Below are positions 30,109 through 40,104 of a stretch of 64,000 nt of DNA, one piece after another (position 1 is the stretch's first letter; each line of letters begins with the position of its first letter). Below the pieces are notes generated by a model that was not told where the DNA came from, searched no databases, and saw only the letters and a list, made by a program, of their open reading frames with translations. Origin of the DNA: Roseobacter fucihabitans (lineage in GTDB: Bacteria; Pseudomonadota; Alphaproteobacteria; Rhodobacterales; Rhodobacteraceae); the NCBI RefSeq assembly GCF_014337925.2, contig NZ_CP143423.1:3564501-3628500 (forward strand), read 5' to 3'. The translations under genes and the position numbers were made by a program.

Positions 30109-31290
30109 ATGTTTGCCGTTTTACCGTCCGCCCGCAAGGTTTTGCGCGCCCTCGCACTCCCCCTTATCGCGCTGACCCTCGTCGCATGTGACACTGTGCC
30201 GGGGGGCGGCTTTGGCACAGGACCCAACCTCAATAGCGGGGAGGCTGTGCCGGTCGCGCTGCTGGTACCCGGTGGATCTGGCCTCACGACGGACGAGCTT
30301 CTGGCGCAAAGCCTTGAAAACGCGGCGCGACTGGCGATGCGTGATCTGAACGGGGCGCAGATTGATTTGCGTGTCTACCAGACCGGGGGCGATGCGGCCA
30401 CCGCCGCGGCGCGCGCCAAGCAAGCCGTGGATGAGGGCGCGAAAATTATCCTGGGCCCGGTCTATGCCGCCTCTGCCAATGCCGTCGGCAATGCCGTTGC
30501 CAACCAAAATGTCAGCGTCCTGTCCTTCTCCAATAACGCCGCCATTGCGGGCGGCAATGTCTTCGTGCTTGGCCCGACCTTCCAGAATACCTCAGATCGC
30601 ATGATCGCTTACGCACGGTCTCAGGGCAAACAGAGGTTCGTGATCGTGCACGGGCAAGACGGCGCCGGGACCGCCGGGCGCGACGCGATCAACGCCTCCG
30701 TCCAATCCCAAGGCGCGAGCGTGGTCGGCACGGTGGGCTACGCGCTGTCCCAACAGGATGTCATCGCCGCCATCCCGCAAATCAAATCCGCCGTGGACAG
30801 CAACGCAGCCGATGCCGTGTTCATGACCACCGACACGGCCAGCGCGCTGCCCTTGCTGTCCCAGCTTTTGCCCGAAGCGGGTGTTACATCCGCAACCTCG
30901 CAATTCATGGGCCTGACACGCTGGGATATCCCAGCGCAAACGCTGAGCCTGCCGGGCGTGCAAGGCGGGTGGTTCGCCATTCCCGACCCCGCCGCTTCCG
31001 CGACCTTCAGCTCGAAGTATCAAAGCGCCTATGGCAGTATCCCCCACCCGATTGGCGGCCTTGCCTTTGACGGGATCGCGGCCATCGGCGCATTGGTCAG
31101 CCAGGGTCAGTCCGATGCGCTGAGCGGTGCGGCCCTCACGCAAGGTGCGGGCTTTCGCGGCGCGAGCGGTATTTTCCGGCTGTTGCCGAACGGTTCCAAC
31201 CAGCGCGGGTTAGCCGTGGCCACGATCAGCGAATCGCAGGTCTCTATCCTGAGCCCCGCACCGCAATCCTTCAGCGGCGTCGGGTTTTAG
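30109..31290 (+). CDS. LpoA-like penicillin-binding protein activator lipoprotein
   Basis: A 393-residue lipoprotein. A hydrophobic signal segment ends in the lipobox LVAC (Cys about residue 27), and the rest has the type I periplasmic-binding fold of the LppC/YraM family and leucine-binding proteins (VALLVPGGSGL, GAKIILGPVYAAS). Outer-membrane LpoA activates the bifunctional PBP1A. It is shorter than enterobacterial LpoA because it lacks the N-terminal TPR domain, as is common in alphaproteobacteria. It is 8 bases upstream of glnD and divergent from rsmI. Confidence 0.87.
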   Translation: MFAVLPSARKVLRALALPLIALTLVACDTVPGGGFGTGPNLNSGEAVPVALLVPGGSGLTTDELLAQSLENAARLAMRDLNGAQIDLRVYQTGGDAATAAARAKQAVDEGAKIILGPVYAASANAVGNAVANQNVSVLSFSNNAAIAGGNVFVLGPTFQNTSDRMIAYARSQGKQRFVIVHGQDGAGTAGRDAINASVQSQGASVVGTVGYALSQQDVIAAIPQIKSAVDSNAADAVFMTTDTASALPLLSQLLPEAGVTSATSQFMGLTRWDIPAQTLSLPGVQGGWFAIPDPAASATFSSKYQSAYGSIPHPIGGLAFDGIAAIGALVSQGQSDALSGAALTQGAGFRGASGIFRLLPNGSNQRGLAVATISESQVSILSPAPQSFSGVGF

Positions 31291-31298
31291 GGCACCCG

Positions 31299-34076
31299 AT
31301 GTCATCCCCCGAACACCTGATGGAAGCGCCCCATCCGGAGGCGCTGATTTGTGCACCTTCGCTTATCTTTGACGCTGAAGCCTTCGCAAGCGACATGGCC
31401 CGCACCACGGCGGACCTCACAGCGCACGGTGACATCCGCACCGCAGTTGTGGCTTTGCTGCGCGAGCGCCAAAAAGAAGGACGTGCGCAGATCGCAACAG
31501 CCTTTGCCAAACACCCCTTTAACGCGCGCGCAATGACGCGCGCCTATACCTATCTGACTGATCACCTGGTAATTTCGGCGCTGACTGTGGCACAGGATAT
31601 TTTGCACCCCAAACCCAATCCAACGGCCAGCGAACATCTCGCCGTGATCGCCGTGGGTGGATATGGGCGGGGCGAAATGGCACCCTTCTCGGATGTCGAT
31701 CTGCTGTTTCTGACGCCCTATAAAATCACCGCCTGGGCCGAGAGCGTGATTGAATCGATGCTCTATATCCTGTGGGATCTAAAGCTGAAGGTTGGGCACG
31801 CCAGCCGTACAGTCAAGGAATGCCTGCGCCTTGGCGGGGAGGATTTCACCATCCGTACGTCCCTGCTGGAGCACCGTTTTCTGGCCGGCGATATCGCCCT
31901 GTCCCAGAAACTCTCACAACGCCTGCGCACGCATTTATTCAACGGCTCGGAGCGCGAATTCATCGAGGCCAAGCTCAGCGAGCGCGAAAACCGCCACAAG
32001 AAACATGGCCAACGCTATGTTGTGGAACCCAACGTCAAGGAGGGCAAGGGCGGCCTGCGCGATCTGCAATCGCTCTTCTGGATCGCCAAATATGTGCATA
32101 ATGTGCAAGACGCCGCCGATTTGGTGGGCTTGGGCGTTTTTACCAAAGAAGAATTTCGCGGTTTCGTGGCCGCTGAGGATTTCCTCTGGGCGGTGCGCGG
32201 TCATTTGCATCTGATCAACAAACGGGCCTCTGAGCAGCTTACCTTTGACATGCAAGTGATGGTGGCCGAGGCGATGGGCTATGAGGACACCAAGGGGCGG
32301 CGTGCCGTGGAGGTCTTCATGCAGGCCTATTTTCTGCATGCCACCGAGGTCGGCGACCTGACCCGGATTTTCCTGACCAAACTCGAAGCGGATCACGTCA
32401 AGGCCGAGCCCCTGTTGGAGCGTATTTTCAAGCGTCGACCCAAGATCAAGGGCGACTATGTGATCGTTCACAATCGGATCGGTGTCAGGGATGAAGCCGC
32501 GTTTTTGTCCAACAAGCTGAACCTTTTACGCCTGTTTGAGGAGGCCCTGCGGACAGGCATGTTGATCCATCCGGATGCGATGCGTCTGATCAAGGCCAAT
32601 CTGCATCTGATTGATGACGAGGTACGCACCGCCCCCGAAGCCCGGCGCATTTTCTTTGATCTGCTGCTCAAGCATGGCAACCCCGAGCGCGCGTTGCGGC
32701 GCATGAACGAGTTGGGCGTGCTGTCGGCTTTCATCCCGGAATTCGACACAATCGTGGCGATGATGCAGTTCAATATGTATCACAGCTACACCGTGGATGA
32801 GCACATCATCCAATGCATCGCCAACCTCAGCCAGATTGAGCGCCATGAGCTTGAAGAAGATTTGCCCGTGGCCTCCTCCATCCTCAAGCGCGGGGTCAAT
32901 CGCAAGGTGCTTTATACCGCCCTTCTGATCCATGACATCGGCAAGGGGCGCTCTGAGGATCATTCCATCCTGGGCGCTCATATGGCCCGCAAGATCGCGC
33001 CGCGCATGGGGCTGAGCCAGGCGGAGACGGATACGGTGGAATGGCTGGTGCGCTACCATCTGTTGATGTCGGATATGGCGCAGAAACGCGATATTGCCGA
33101 TCCGCGCACCGTGCGGGATTTCGCCAAGGCGGTGCAGACGGTCAAGCGGCTGGATCTGCTCTGTGTGCTGACGGTCTGCGACATTCGCGGGGTCGGGCCG
33201 AACACATGGAACAACTGGAAGGCCGTGCTGATCCGTGCGCTTTATCGGCAAACCAAACGCGCGCTGGAAACCGGGCTTGAAGACCTGAACCGTGAAAACC
33301 GCGGCACGGAGGCCAAACGCGCCCTGCGCGAGGCGCTCGCCGATTGGCCGCGCAAGGAGCTGCAAGCCGAGACATCCCGCCATTACGCCCCTTACTGGCA
33401 GGCGTTACATCTGACGGCGCATGTCGCATTTGCCAAGATGCTGCGCGACGTGAAGGACGAAGACATCCTGATTGATTTGCACCCTGATGAAGACCGCGAC
33501 GCCACGCGTGCCTGCTTCGTGATGATTGATCATCCGGGGATTTTTGCGCGGCTCGCCGGGGCGCTGGCGCTGGCCGGGGCCAATGTTGTGGATGCGCGCA
33601 GCTATACCACCAAGGACGGCATGGTCACGGATGCCTTCTGGATACAGGACAGCGATGGCAACCCTTACGACGCCGCGCGCCTGCCGCGATTGCGCCAGGT
33701 TATCGAAAAGACACTGCGTGGTGAGGTGGTGGCAAGTGTGGCGCTAAAATCCCGCGACAAGGTCAAAAAGCGCGAACGCGCCTTCAAGGTGCCCACCCAT
33801 ATCACCTTTGATAACGAAGGGTCGGAAATCTATACCATCATCGAGGTCGATACCCGCGACCGCCCTGGCCTGCTCTATGATCTGGCGCGCACATTGGCGG
33901 GGGCCAACGTCTATATCGCCAATGCGGTGATTGCGACTTACGGCGAACAGGTGGTGGATACGTTCTATGTCAAGGATATGTTCGGGTTGAAATATCATTC
34001 CGAAGGCAAACAGCGCATGTTGGAACGCAAACTGCGCGAGGCCATCCAAGACGGCGTCGAAAGAGCGCGCGCGTGA
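31299..34076 (+). CDS. glnD: [Protein-PII] uridylyltransferase/uridylyl-removing enzyme
   Basis: The sensor of glutamine that adds or removes UMP on PII proteins. The 925 residues carry the nucleotidyltransferase motif GGYGRGEMAPFSDVDLLF (about residues 115-132), the central GlnD helper domain, the HD hydrolase LLIHDIGKGRSEDHS and two C-terminal ACT domains (HPGIFARLAGALALAGANVVDARSY and RPGLLYDLARTLAGANVYIANA). All functional parts are intact. It overlaps murJ by 4 bases (GTGA). Confidence 0.97.
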   Translation: MSSPEHLMEAPHPEALICAPSLIFDAEAFASDMARTTADLTAHGDIRTAVVALLRERQKEGRAQIATAFAKHPFNARAMTRAYTYLTDHLVISALTVAQDILHPKPNPTASEHLAVIAVGGYGRGEMAPFSDVDLLFLTPYKITAWAESVIESMLYILWDLKLKVGHASRTVKECLRLGGEDFTIRTSLLEHRFLAGDIALSQKLSQRLRTHLFNGSEREFIEAKLSERENRHKKHGQRYVVEPNVKEGKGGLRDLQSLFWIAKYVHNVQDAADLVGLGVFTKEEFRGFVAAEDFLWAVRGHLHLINKRASEQLTFDMQVMVAEAMGYEDTKGRRAVEVFMQAYFLHATEVGDLTRIFLTKLEADHVKAEPLLERIFKRRPKIKGDYVIVHNRIGVRDEAAFLSNKLNLLRLFEEALRTGMLIHPDAMRLIKANLHLIDDEVRTAPEARRIFFDLLLKHGNPERALRRMNELGVLSAFIPEFDTIVAMMQFNMYHSYTVDEHIIQCIANLSQIERHELEEDLPVASSILKRGVNRKVLYTALLIHDIGKGRSEDHSILGAHMARKIAPRMGLSQAETDTVEWLVRYHLLMSDMAQKRDIADPRTVRDFAKAVQTVKRLDLLCVLTVCDIRGVGPNTWNNWKAVLIRALYRQTKRALETGLEDLNRENRGTEAKRALREALADWPRKELQAETSRHYAPYWQALHLTAHVAFAKMLRDVKDEDILIDLHPDEDRDATRACFVMIDHPGIFARLAGALALAGANVVDARSYTTKDGMVTDAFWIQDSDGNPYDAARLPRLRQVIEKTLRGEVVASVALKSRDKVKKRERAFKVPTHITFDNEGSEIYTIIEVDTRDRPGLLYDLARTLAGANVYIANAVIATYGEQVVDTFYVKDMFGLKYHSEGKQRMLERKLREAIQDGVERARA

Positions 34077-35617
34077 AACCCATCCGCCTGATGTCGGGCT
34101 TTTTCACCGTTGGCGGCTGGACCCTGATGAGCCGTGTTTTAGGGTTCGTGCGCGATGCGATGATCCTGGCCTATCTCGGCACCGGGCCGCTTTATCAGGC
34201 CTATGTCGTCGCGTTCCGCCTGCCCAATATGTTCCGCCGGTTCTTTGCCGAGGGCGCGTTCAACATGGCCTTTGTGCCGATGTTCTCCAAACGCGTCGAG
34301 GCGGGCGATGATCCGGATGGGTTCGCCTCGGACGCTTTTGCCGGGCTGGCCTCGATCCTGATCGTGCTGACGCTGGTGGCCATGGCGGTAATGCCATGGC
34401 TGATTTACGGGCTGGCCTCGGGGTTTGCCGGACAGGAACAATTCGATCTGTCGGTGGAATTTGGCCGCATTGCGTTTCCTTATATCCTGTTCATTTCTCT
34501 GGCCGCACTGCTCTCTGGTATGCTGAACGCGTCGGGTCGCTTTGCCGCTGCCGCTGCCGCCCCCGTACTGCTCAATATTCTGCTGGTGGGCGCAATGGCG
34601 GGGGCGGCGTGGCTTGGCGGTGACATCGCGCGCGCGCTGATCTGGGCCATTCCGGTCGCGGGTATCGCACAATTTGCGCTGCTTTGGGTCGCGGCGCGGC
34701 GTGCGGGCTTTGTGCTCAAACTCAAACGTCCCCGCCTGACGCCTGATATGCGCCGGCTAATCCGCGTCGCCATCCCTGCCGCCCTTGCCGGGGGCGTGGT
34801 GCAGATCAACCTGCTCGTCGGCCAACAGGTCGCAAGCTATTTCGACAAGGCGGTTGGCTGGCTCTTTGCCGCAGACCGACTTTATCAACTCCCCTTAGGC
34901 GTGGTTGGGATCGCCGTGGGGATCGTGCTGCTCCCCGACCTGTCGCGCCGCCTGCAAGCGCGCGATGATGATGGTGCGCGCCATGCGCTGAGCCGTGCCG
35001 CTGAAATCTCGCTCGCGCTCACCATTCCGGCTGCGGTCGCCCTGGTGATCATCCCTTTCCCACTGGTCTCCGTTCTGTTTGAACGGGGTGCCGCCACGGT
35101 CGATGACACCGCCGCCATTGCCGTTGCCGTGGCGATCTACGGGCTGGGCCTGCCCGCCTTTGTACTGCAAAAAATCCTGCAACCGGTGTTTTTTGCGCGC
35201 GAAGACACAAGGCGCCCGTTCCATTACGCCGTGATCTCCATGGTGGTGAATGCGGGGCTGGCTATTGGTCTGGCCCCGGTCATCGGCTGGATCGCGCCCG
35301 CGATTGCCACGACCATCGCAGCCTGGGTCATGGTGGCCTCGCTAGGGATCGGCATCCGGCGCTACGGCGATGTGGCGCGCTTTGATCAGCGGTTTCATGG
35401 CCGCATCTGGCGGATGATCTTTGCCTCCGCCGTCATGGGCGTTGCCCTGTGGTGGGGCACTGTGGCGCTGAGCCCGTTTCTGGGGCTGGACTGGTGGCGC
35501 GCTTTGGCGCTGGTGGTCCTGGTCAGCATTGGTGCGCTGAGCTATTTCGGAACCGCCCATCTGATCGGTGCGATCAGGATATCGGAAATCCGTCAGGCTC
35601 TGGGGCGCAACCGCTAA
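34073..35617 (+). CDS. murJ: Lipid II flippase MurJ
   Basis: A 514-residue MOP-superfamily membrane protein with about fourteen helices that flips lipid II to the periplasmic side. It has the family start TLMSRVLGFVRDAMILAYLGTG, the amphipathic RLPNMFRRFFAEGAFNMAFVPMF stretch, and the PLVSVLFERGAATVDDTA region. Translation begins with GTG overlapping the glnD stop, a coupling often seen in alphaproteobacteria. The convergent rhomboid-fold gene ends 4 bases away. Confidence 0.96.
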   Translation: MKPIRLMSGFFTVGGWTLMSRVLGFVRDAMILAYLGTGPLYQAYVVAFRLPNMFRRFFAEGAFNMAFVPMFSKRVEAGDDPDGFASDAFAGLASILIVLTLVAMAVMPWLIYGLASGFAGQEQFDLSVEFGRIAFPYILFISLAALLSGMLNASGRFAAAAAAPVLLNILLVGAMAGAAWLGGDIARALIWAIPVAGIAQFALLWVAARRAGFVLKLKRPRLTPDMRRLIRVAIPAALAGGVVQINLLVGQQVASYFDKAVGWLFAADRLYQLPLGVVGIAVGIVLLPDLSRRLQARDDDGARHALSRAAEISLALTIPAAVALVIIPFPLVSVLFERGAATVDDTAAIAVAVAIYGLGLPAFVLQKILQPVFFAREDTRRPFHYAVISMVVNAGLAIGLAPVIGWIAPAIATTIAAWVMVASLGIGIRRYGDVARFDQRFHGRIWRMIFASAVMGVALWWGTVALSPFLGLDWWRALALVVLVSIGALSYFGTAHLIGAIRISEIRQALGRNR

Positions 35618-35621
35618 GGCG

Positions 35622-36308
35622 TCAATCGCGTCGCAGGGAGGCGATGACCCGCGCGATACCGCCCGGCACCAGCGCTGCGGACGCCGCGAACCCAAAGGCA
35701 AAGCCGATGAAATCCGCAACCCATCCATTGCCGACGTCGAAAAACACGCCCCAGAGCAATTGCAGCCCCATCAGCATGGCGATCAGGTTGAAGGCGCGCA
35801 GCTGTTGCTCGCCGCGCGCGCCAAGGCTTTGCCACATCACGAAGGAATAGCCCCCGATCAACCCATAAACGCCGGGAAAACCGCCCACCAGCCAATTGGG
35901 ATCATTCAACAGCAGCCCGTAGATCAACGCGCCGCAAAACGCGCCGCCGAAAAACAGGACCAGTACCGCGACCTGTCCCAGAACCTCGCCTACCAGCTTG
36001 CCAAGGGCCAGCAAGAGCACCGCCGCAAAAAGCGTCGCGGAGAAGCTCGTGTGCACAAACGAATAGGTGAAAAACCGGATCAGATGTTCCGGAACCCACC
36101 GACTATTCGCCACCATCCAATCGAAAATATCGCCCGAAAACGCATAGGATTGCACCGCCGCCAGACGCCAACCAACGGCTTCGGGCCCCCCGACAATCCC
36201 CCGCGCGCCAAGGCTGAAAATCACTTCGGGCAGGACCATCGCCAGAAACAGCAGGATCACCACCGGCGGCAGCGGATTGAGGGGGGAGGCTTCTTTGTGA
36301 CCGGACAT
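35622..36308 (-). CDS. Rhomboid-fold membrane protein lacking catalytic residues
   Basis: A 228-residue protein with six or more hydrophobic helices and rhomboid-like features: a long loop before TYSFVHTSFSATLFAAVLLLALGK, resembling the histidine-containing TM2 start, then a helix containing GFPGVYGLIGGY and a last helix with GxxxG (GFAFG). The catalytic serine of the GxSG motif is replaced by proline (residue 145) and the TM6 histidine by aspartate (residue 199). It is therefore probably a proteolytically inactive rhomboid relative. I chose the ATG at 36308, which begins a hydrophilic N-terminus before TM1. It is divergent from trpS. Confidence 0.75.
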   Translation of the reverse strand: MSGHKEASPLNPLPPVVILLFLAMVLPEVIFSLGARGIVGGPEAVGWRLAAVQSYAFSGDIFDWMVANSRWVPEHLIRFFTYSFVHTSFSATLFAAVLLLALGKLVGEVLGQVAVLVLFFGGAFCGALIYGLLLNDPNWLVGGFPGVYGLIGGYSFVMWQSLGARGEQQLRAFNLIAMLMGLQLLWGVFFDVGNGWVADFIGFAFGFAASAALVPGGIARVIASLRRD

Positions 36309-36385
36309 GGGCTCATTCCTTGACGATGCTCTGGGGCATGGGTAAGCCAGCGCAACCTGCTTTTCCAGCCTGAACGGAGCTCGCC

Positions 36386-37402
36386 ATGACAAACCCGACA
36401 TTCACGCCGCGTGTCTTTTCCGGCATTCAACCCTCGGGTGGGTTAACATTGGGTAATTATCTGGGGGCCATCAAACGGTTCGTGCAGATGCAGGAAGAGG
36501 GGATCGAGACGGTCTATTGCATGGTGGATCTGCATGCGATCACGGTCTGGCAGGACCCTGCCGATCTGCGCCGCAACACGCGCGAATTGGCGGCAGGCTT
36601 CATTGCAAGCGGGATCAGCCCGGAAAAATCCATCCTGATCAACCAGAGCCAGGTGCCCGAGCACGCGCAATTGGGCTGGATTTTCTCCTGCGTGGCGCGC
36701 ATGGGTTGGATGCAACGCATGACGCAGTTTAAGGATAAGGCGGGCAAAAACGCACAAAATGTATCGCTTGGGTTGTTTGGCTATCCGGCGCTGATGGCCG
36801 CGGATATACTGGTCTATCACGCGACGCATGTGCCTGTGGGCGAGGATCAGAAGCAACATCTGGAGCTGACGCGCGACATCGCCGCCAAATTCAACCATGA
36901 TTACGGCGTCGATTTTTTCCCGATCACTGAGCCGGTGATTGAGGGGGCCGCGACGCGGGTGATGTCGCTGCGCGATGGGTCCAAAAAGATGTCGAAATCG
37001 GACCCCTCTGATGCGTCCCGGATCAACATGACCGATGATGCGGACACCATCGCCAAGAAAATCCGCAAGGCCAAGACCGATCGCGATGCGCTTCCTTCCG
37101 AGGCCGCGGGCCTTGCCGGGCGGCCAGAGGCGCAAAATCTGGTCAATATCTATGCCGCGCTGAGCGATCAATCCGTGGATCAGGTGTTACAAGAGGTGGG
37201 TGGCCAGCAATTTGGCGCCTTCAAACCGCTGCTGGCGGAATTGGCCGTGGCCAAACTCTCCCCCATTTCAGCTGAGATGGCGCGGCTGATGGCCGATCCG
37301 GGTGAGATTGACCGGATCCTGGCACATGGCGCGGGTCAGGCGCGTGAAATCACCGTGCCCATCCTGGAAAAAACATATGATATCATGGGTATGATCCGCT
37401 GA
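36386..37402 (+). CDS. trpS: Tryptophanyl-tRNA synthetase
   Basis: A class I aminoacyl-tRNA synthetase of 338 residues that charges tRNA-Trp. The HIGH-equivalent is in [18 protein letters not shown] and the KMSKS loop is complete ([14 protein letters not shown]). The segment [19 protein letters not shown] is the conserved dimer/active-site helix region. It is a monocistronic gene divergent from the rhomboid-fold gene. Confidence 0.97.
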   Translation: MTNPTFTPRVFSGIQPSGGLTLGNYLGAIKRFVQMQEEGIETVYCMVDLHAITVWQDPADLRRNTRELAAGFIASGISPEKSILINQSQVPEHAQLGWIFSCVARMGWMQRMTQFKDKAGKNAQNVSLGLFGYPALMAADILVYHATHVPVGEDQKQHLELTRDIAAKFNHDYGVDFFPITEPVIEGAATRVMSLRDGSKKMSKSDPSDASRINMTDDADTIAKKIRKAKTDRDALPSEAAGLAGRPEAQNLVNIYAALSDQSVDQVLQEVGGQQFGAFKPLLAELAVAKLSPISAEMARLMADPGEIDRILAHGAGQAREITVPILEKTYDIMGMIR

Positions 37403-37510
37403 ACGCGCACCCTGACCCTGTGCAGCCGCGCCGGTTTTACCACCTACCTTCCGATCAAATCATCAAAAAAGATTAGTAAACTCTCCCATTCCCCTCATGC
37501 CAGCCTCAGT

Positions 37511-37609
37511 CATGTTCCCCTGAAGGACGCCGATCCTGACCGCGCGATAACATTCTACCTCGATGTGCCAGGCTTTGATCTAGATGCCCTGTTGGGCGAG
37601 GCCGACTGA
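37511..37609 (+). pseudogene. Possible remnant of a glyoxalase/VOC-type gene
   Basis: In the 288-base gap after trpS a 32-codon frame reads HVPLKDADPDRAITFYLDVPGF and ends at TGA 37607. This resembles the first beta-alpha unit of VOC proteins (V-x-V-x-D-x-x-R-A-x-x-F-Y-x-D-V-x-G-F). It has no start codon in frame and no continuation. It is either a degraded duplicate or a chance match; the resemblance is by eye only. Confidence 0.35.
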
Positions 37610-37690
37610 GCACACCCACCCATACCCCGCATGGACAATCGGGCCAGACTGCGGCAATTTCCACGCGAACAGGATAGGGCGCAGGCAATC

Positions 37691-38791
37691 ATGGCAACGG
37701 GGTTTTTCTGGGACGAAAAGTGTTTTTGGCACGCGGGCGGGAATTACGCCTTTACCCTGCCGATTGGCGGGCACGTCCAACCGCTTGCAGCGGGCGGCCT
37801 GCCGGAAAATCCGGAGACCAAACGCCGGTTGAAAAATCTGATGGATGTGACCGGCATCAGCGGCGATCTGGATATGCGCTCGGCGGAGGTGGCCAGCCGG
37901 GAGGCGCTGTTGCGGGTGCATCCCGAAAGCTATCTTGATGAATTCAAACGTCTGTCGGATGCGGGTGGGGGCGAATTGGGCCGCCGCACGCCTTTCGCCT
38001 CGGGGGGCTATGAAATCGCCGCTCTTTCGGCGGGTTTGGCCGTGGCCGCCGTGGAGGCCGTCCTGACCGCTGATCTGCAAAACGCCTATGCATTGTCGCG
38101 CCCGCCGGGACATCATTGCCTGCCCGATTTTCCCAATGGTTTCTGTCTCCTGGCCAATATCGCCATCGCGATTGAGGCGGCGCAATCAAATGGGCTCGCA
38201 CAGCGCGTCGTCGTGCTTGATTGGGACGTGCATCATGGCAATGGGACGGAAGGCATTTATTATGAACGCGACGATGTTCTGACGATCTCACTGCATCAGG
38301 AGGGGAATTACCCGCTCGACACCGGTGCCATCACGGATCGCGGCAAGGGCGCGGGTGCCGGGTATAACATCAACCTGCCGCTGCACGCGGGGGGCGGGCA
38401 TAGCGCCTATCTGCATGCGATGGACACCATCGTTTTGCCCCGGATCGAGGCGTTCAATCCCGATATCATCATCGTCGCCTGTGGCTTTGATGCGAGCGCT
38501 GTGGATCCGCTCTCGCGCATGCTGGCAACCGCCGATACCTTCCGGCAAATGACCCTGCGCGTGAAAAAAGCCGCTGAAACCGTTTGTGACGGGCGTCTGG
38601 TGCTGGTGCATGAGGGCGGCTATTCCGAGGTCTACGTCCCATTTTGCGGCCATGCCACGCTGGAAGCGCTTTCCGGCAGCGCCATCACCACCCCCGACCC
38701 GCTCGGCCCAGCCCTCGAGATTCGACAGCCAAGCCCCCGATTTGACGCCTTCCTGCGGGCGGAAATCGACTTTCTGGCACAACAACTCTGA
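37691..38791 (+). CDS. Class II histone deacetylase-like amidohydrolase
   Basis: A 366-residue zinc enzyme of the arginase/deacetylase fold (acetylpolyamine amidohydrolase/HDAC class II group). Catalytic features are intact: SRPPGHHC (tandem His), LDWDVHHGNGTEGIYY (zinc Asp and His) and ACGFDASAVDPLSRM (second zinc Asp), plus EGGYSE. In bacteria such enzymes deacetylate polyamines or acylated small molecules; the substrate here is unknown. The ATG at 37691 is preferred because family members start M-x-T-G-F-x-W-D-E. Confidence 0.92.
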   Translation: MATGFFWDEKCFWHAGGNYAFTLPIGGHVQPLAAGGLPENPETKRRLKNLMDVTGISGDLDMRSAEVASREALLRVHPESYLDEFKRLSDAGGGELGRRTPFASGGYEIAALSAGLAVAAVEAVLTADLQNAYALSRPPGHHCLPDFPNGFCLLANIAIAIEAAQSNGLAQRVVVLDWDVHHGNGTEGIYYERDDVLTISLHQEGNYPLDTGAITDRGKGAGAGYNINLPLHAGGGHSAYLHAMDTIVLPRIEAFNPDIIIVACGFDASAVDPLSRMLATADTFRQMTLRVKKAAETVCDGRLVLVHEGGYSEVYVPFCGHATLEALSGSAITTPDPLGPALEIRQPSPRFDAFLRAEIDFLAQQL

Positions 38792-38809
38792 TGACTGGAC
38801 CCTGATACA

Positions 38810-39388
38810 ATGCCCACACCAAACCCCGCCGCGCTCGAGTTTCTGCTGACCCGTCGCTCGCGCCCAGCCAAGACGCTCTCGACACCCGTTCCCACGGCGC
38901 AGGAGCTGACCCCAATCCTGCAAGCCGCCGCCCGCACGCCCGATCATGGCAAACTGGAGCCCTGGCGCTTCATCGTGATCGAAAAACCAGCCATGCCACG
39001 TCTTGGCGATATTGTTCAACAACGTGGCCAAGCGCTTGGATTGGACGCGGAACAGATCACCAAAGGGCGCGGCCAGTTCGATCAGGGCCATCTGGCCGTG
39101 GCCGTGATCGAGGTACACAAACCCTCCGAGAAAATCCCCGCGCTGGAGCAAACCTACTCCACCGGCGCCGTTTGCCTTGCGCTGTTGAATGCTGCACTTG
39201 CGTCAGGGTGGGGGGCAAATTGGCTCAGCGGGTGGCCCAGCCATGATCGCGGTTTCATGCAGGACGCCCTAGGGTTGCAACCCCATGAGCGGATTGCCGG
39301 ATTCATCCATATCGGCACCGAAACCGCACCCCCGCCCGAGCGCCCACGTCCCGTGATCGAAGCCCTTACTACCTGGGTAAAAAAATGA
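38810..39388 (+). CDS. Nitroreductase family protein
   Basis: A 192-residue FMN-dependent reductase of the YdjA-like short type. It starts with LEFLLTRRSRPAKTLSTPVP, then ILQAAARTPDHGKLEPWRFIVIE, and has GAVCLALLNAALASGWGANWLSGW and the C-terminal IHIGTETAPPPERPRP. The arginine-rich RRS motif binds the FMN phosphate. The physiological substrate is not predictable. It lies 18 bases after the deacetylase gene and overlaps the next gene by 4 bases. Confidence 0.9.
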   Translation: MPTPNPAALEFLLTRRSRPAKTLSTPVPTAQELTPILQAAARTPDHGKLEPWRFIVIEKPAMPRLGDIVQQRGQALGLDAEQITKGRGQFDQGHLAVAVIEVHKPSEKIPALEQTYSTGAVCLALLNAALASGWGANWLSGWPSHDRGFMQDALGLQPHERIAGFIHIGTETAPPPERPRPVIEALTTWVKK

Positions 39389-40104
39389 TATTGAACGCTT
39401 TCTTTGCCGCCTTGGGGCAAATGACTGACCCAAGGTTCCGCCGTGTACTGCTGCTTGGCATTGCGCTGACGCTGGCGCTTTTGATCGCCGTGTCGGCGGT
39501 GTTCGTCTGGCTCTTGGGCGGTTGGGTTGGCGAGCAGACGACATTGCCCTTCATCGGCGAGGTCACCTGGCTGAACGACCTCGTCGGCTGGGGCTCCGCG
39601 CTGTTGCTCGCGGTCTTGTCGACCTTCCTGATGGTGCCCGTCGCCTCGGCCATGACGTCGATGTTTCTGGATACCGTCGCGCAGGCCGTGGAGGACGAAC
39701 ATTATCCAAATCTGCCAGCGGCGCACTCCGTGCCCTTTGGTGATGCGCTGCGCGATACGATCAATTTTCTGGGGGTTCTGATCGGTGCCAATATCCTGGC
39801 GCTGATCGTATATCTTATCCTGATCGTGACCGTGGTACTGGCACCCGCAGCCCCCTTTGTGTTCTGGGGTCTGAACGGTTTTCTGCTCGGTCGGGAATAT
39901 TTTACGCTGGCGGCCATGCGCCGTGTGGGCCGTACCGAGGCCAAACGCCTGCGCTCACGTCACATATTGACGATCTGGATGGCGGGATTCCTGATGGCGA
40001 TCCCGCTCTCAGTCCCACTTTTGAACCTCGTGATTCCGATCCTGGGGGCCGCGACCTTTACCCATTTGTTTCACTTGCTGACACAGCCGGCGCGCCGCGG
40101 TTGA
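39385..40104 (+). CDS. EI24-domain (CysZ-like) membrane protein
   Basis: A 239-residue integral membrane protein with four to six hydrophobic helices and the EI24/CysZ-type soluble insert (VEDEHYPNLPAAHSVPFGDALRDTINFLGVL). CysZ is a sulfate permease in enterobacteria, but the family function in alphaproteobacteria is not shown. The start overlaps the nitroreductase stop (ATGA). Its last 47 bases overlap the 3' end of the DUF1467 gene on the other strand. Confidence 0.82.
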   Translation: MILNAFFAALGQMTDPRFRRVLLLGIALTLALLIAVSAVFVWLLGGWVGEQTTLPFIGEVTWLNDLVGWGSALLLAVLSTFLMVPVASAMTSMFLDTVAQAVEDEHYPNLPAAHSVPFGDALRDTINFLGVLIGANILALIVYLILIVTVVLAPAAPFVFWGLNGFLLGREYFTLAAMRRVGRTEAKRLRSRHILTIWMAGFLMAIPLSVPLLNLVIPILGAATFTHLFHLLTQPARRG

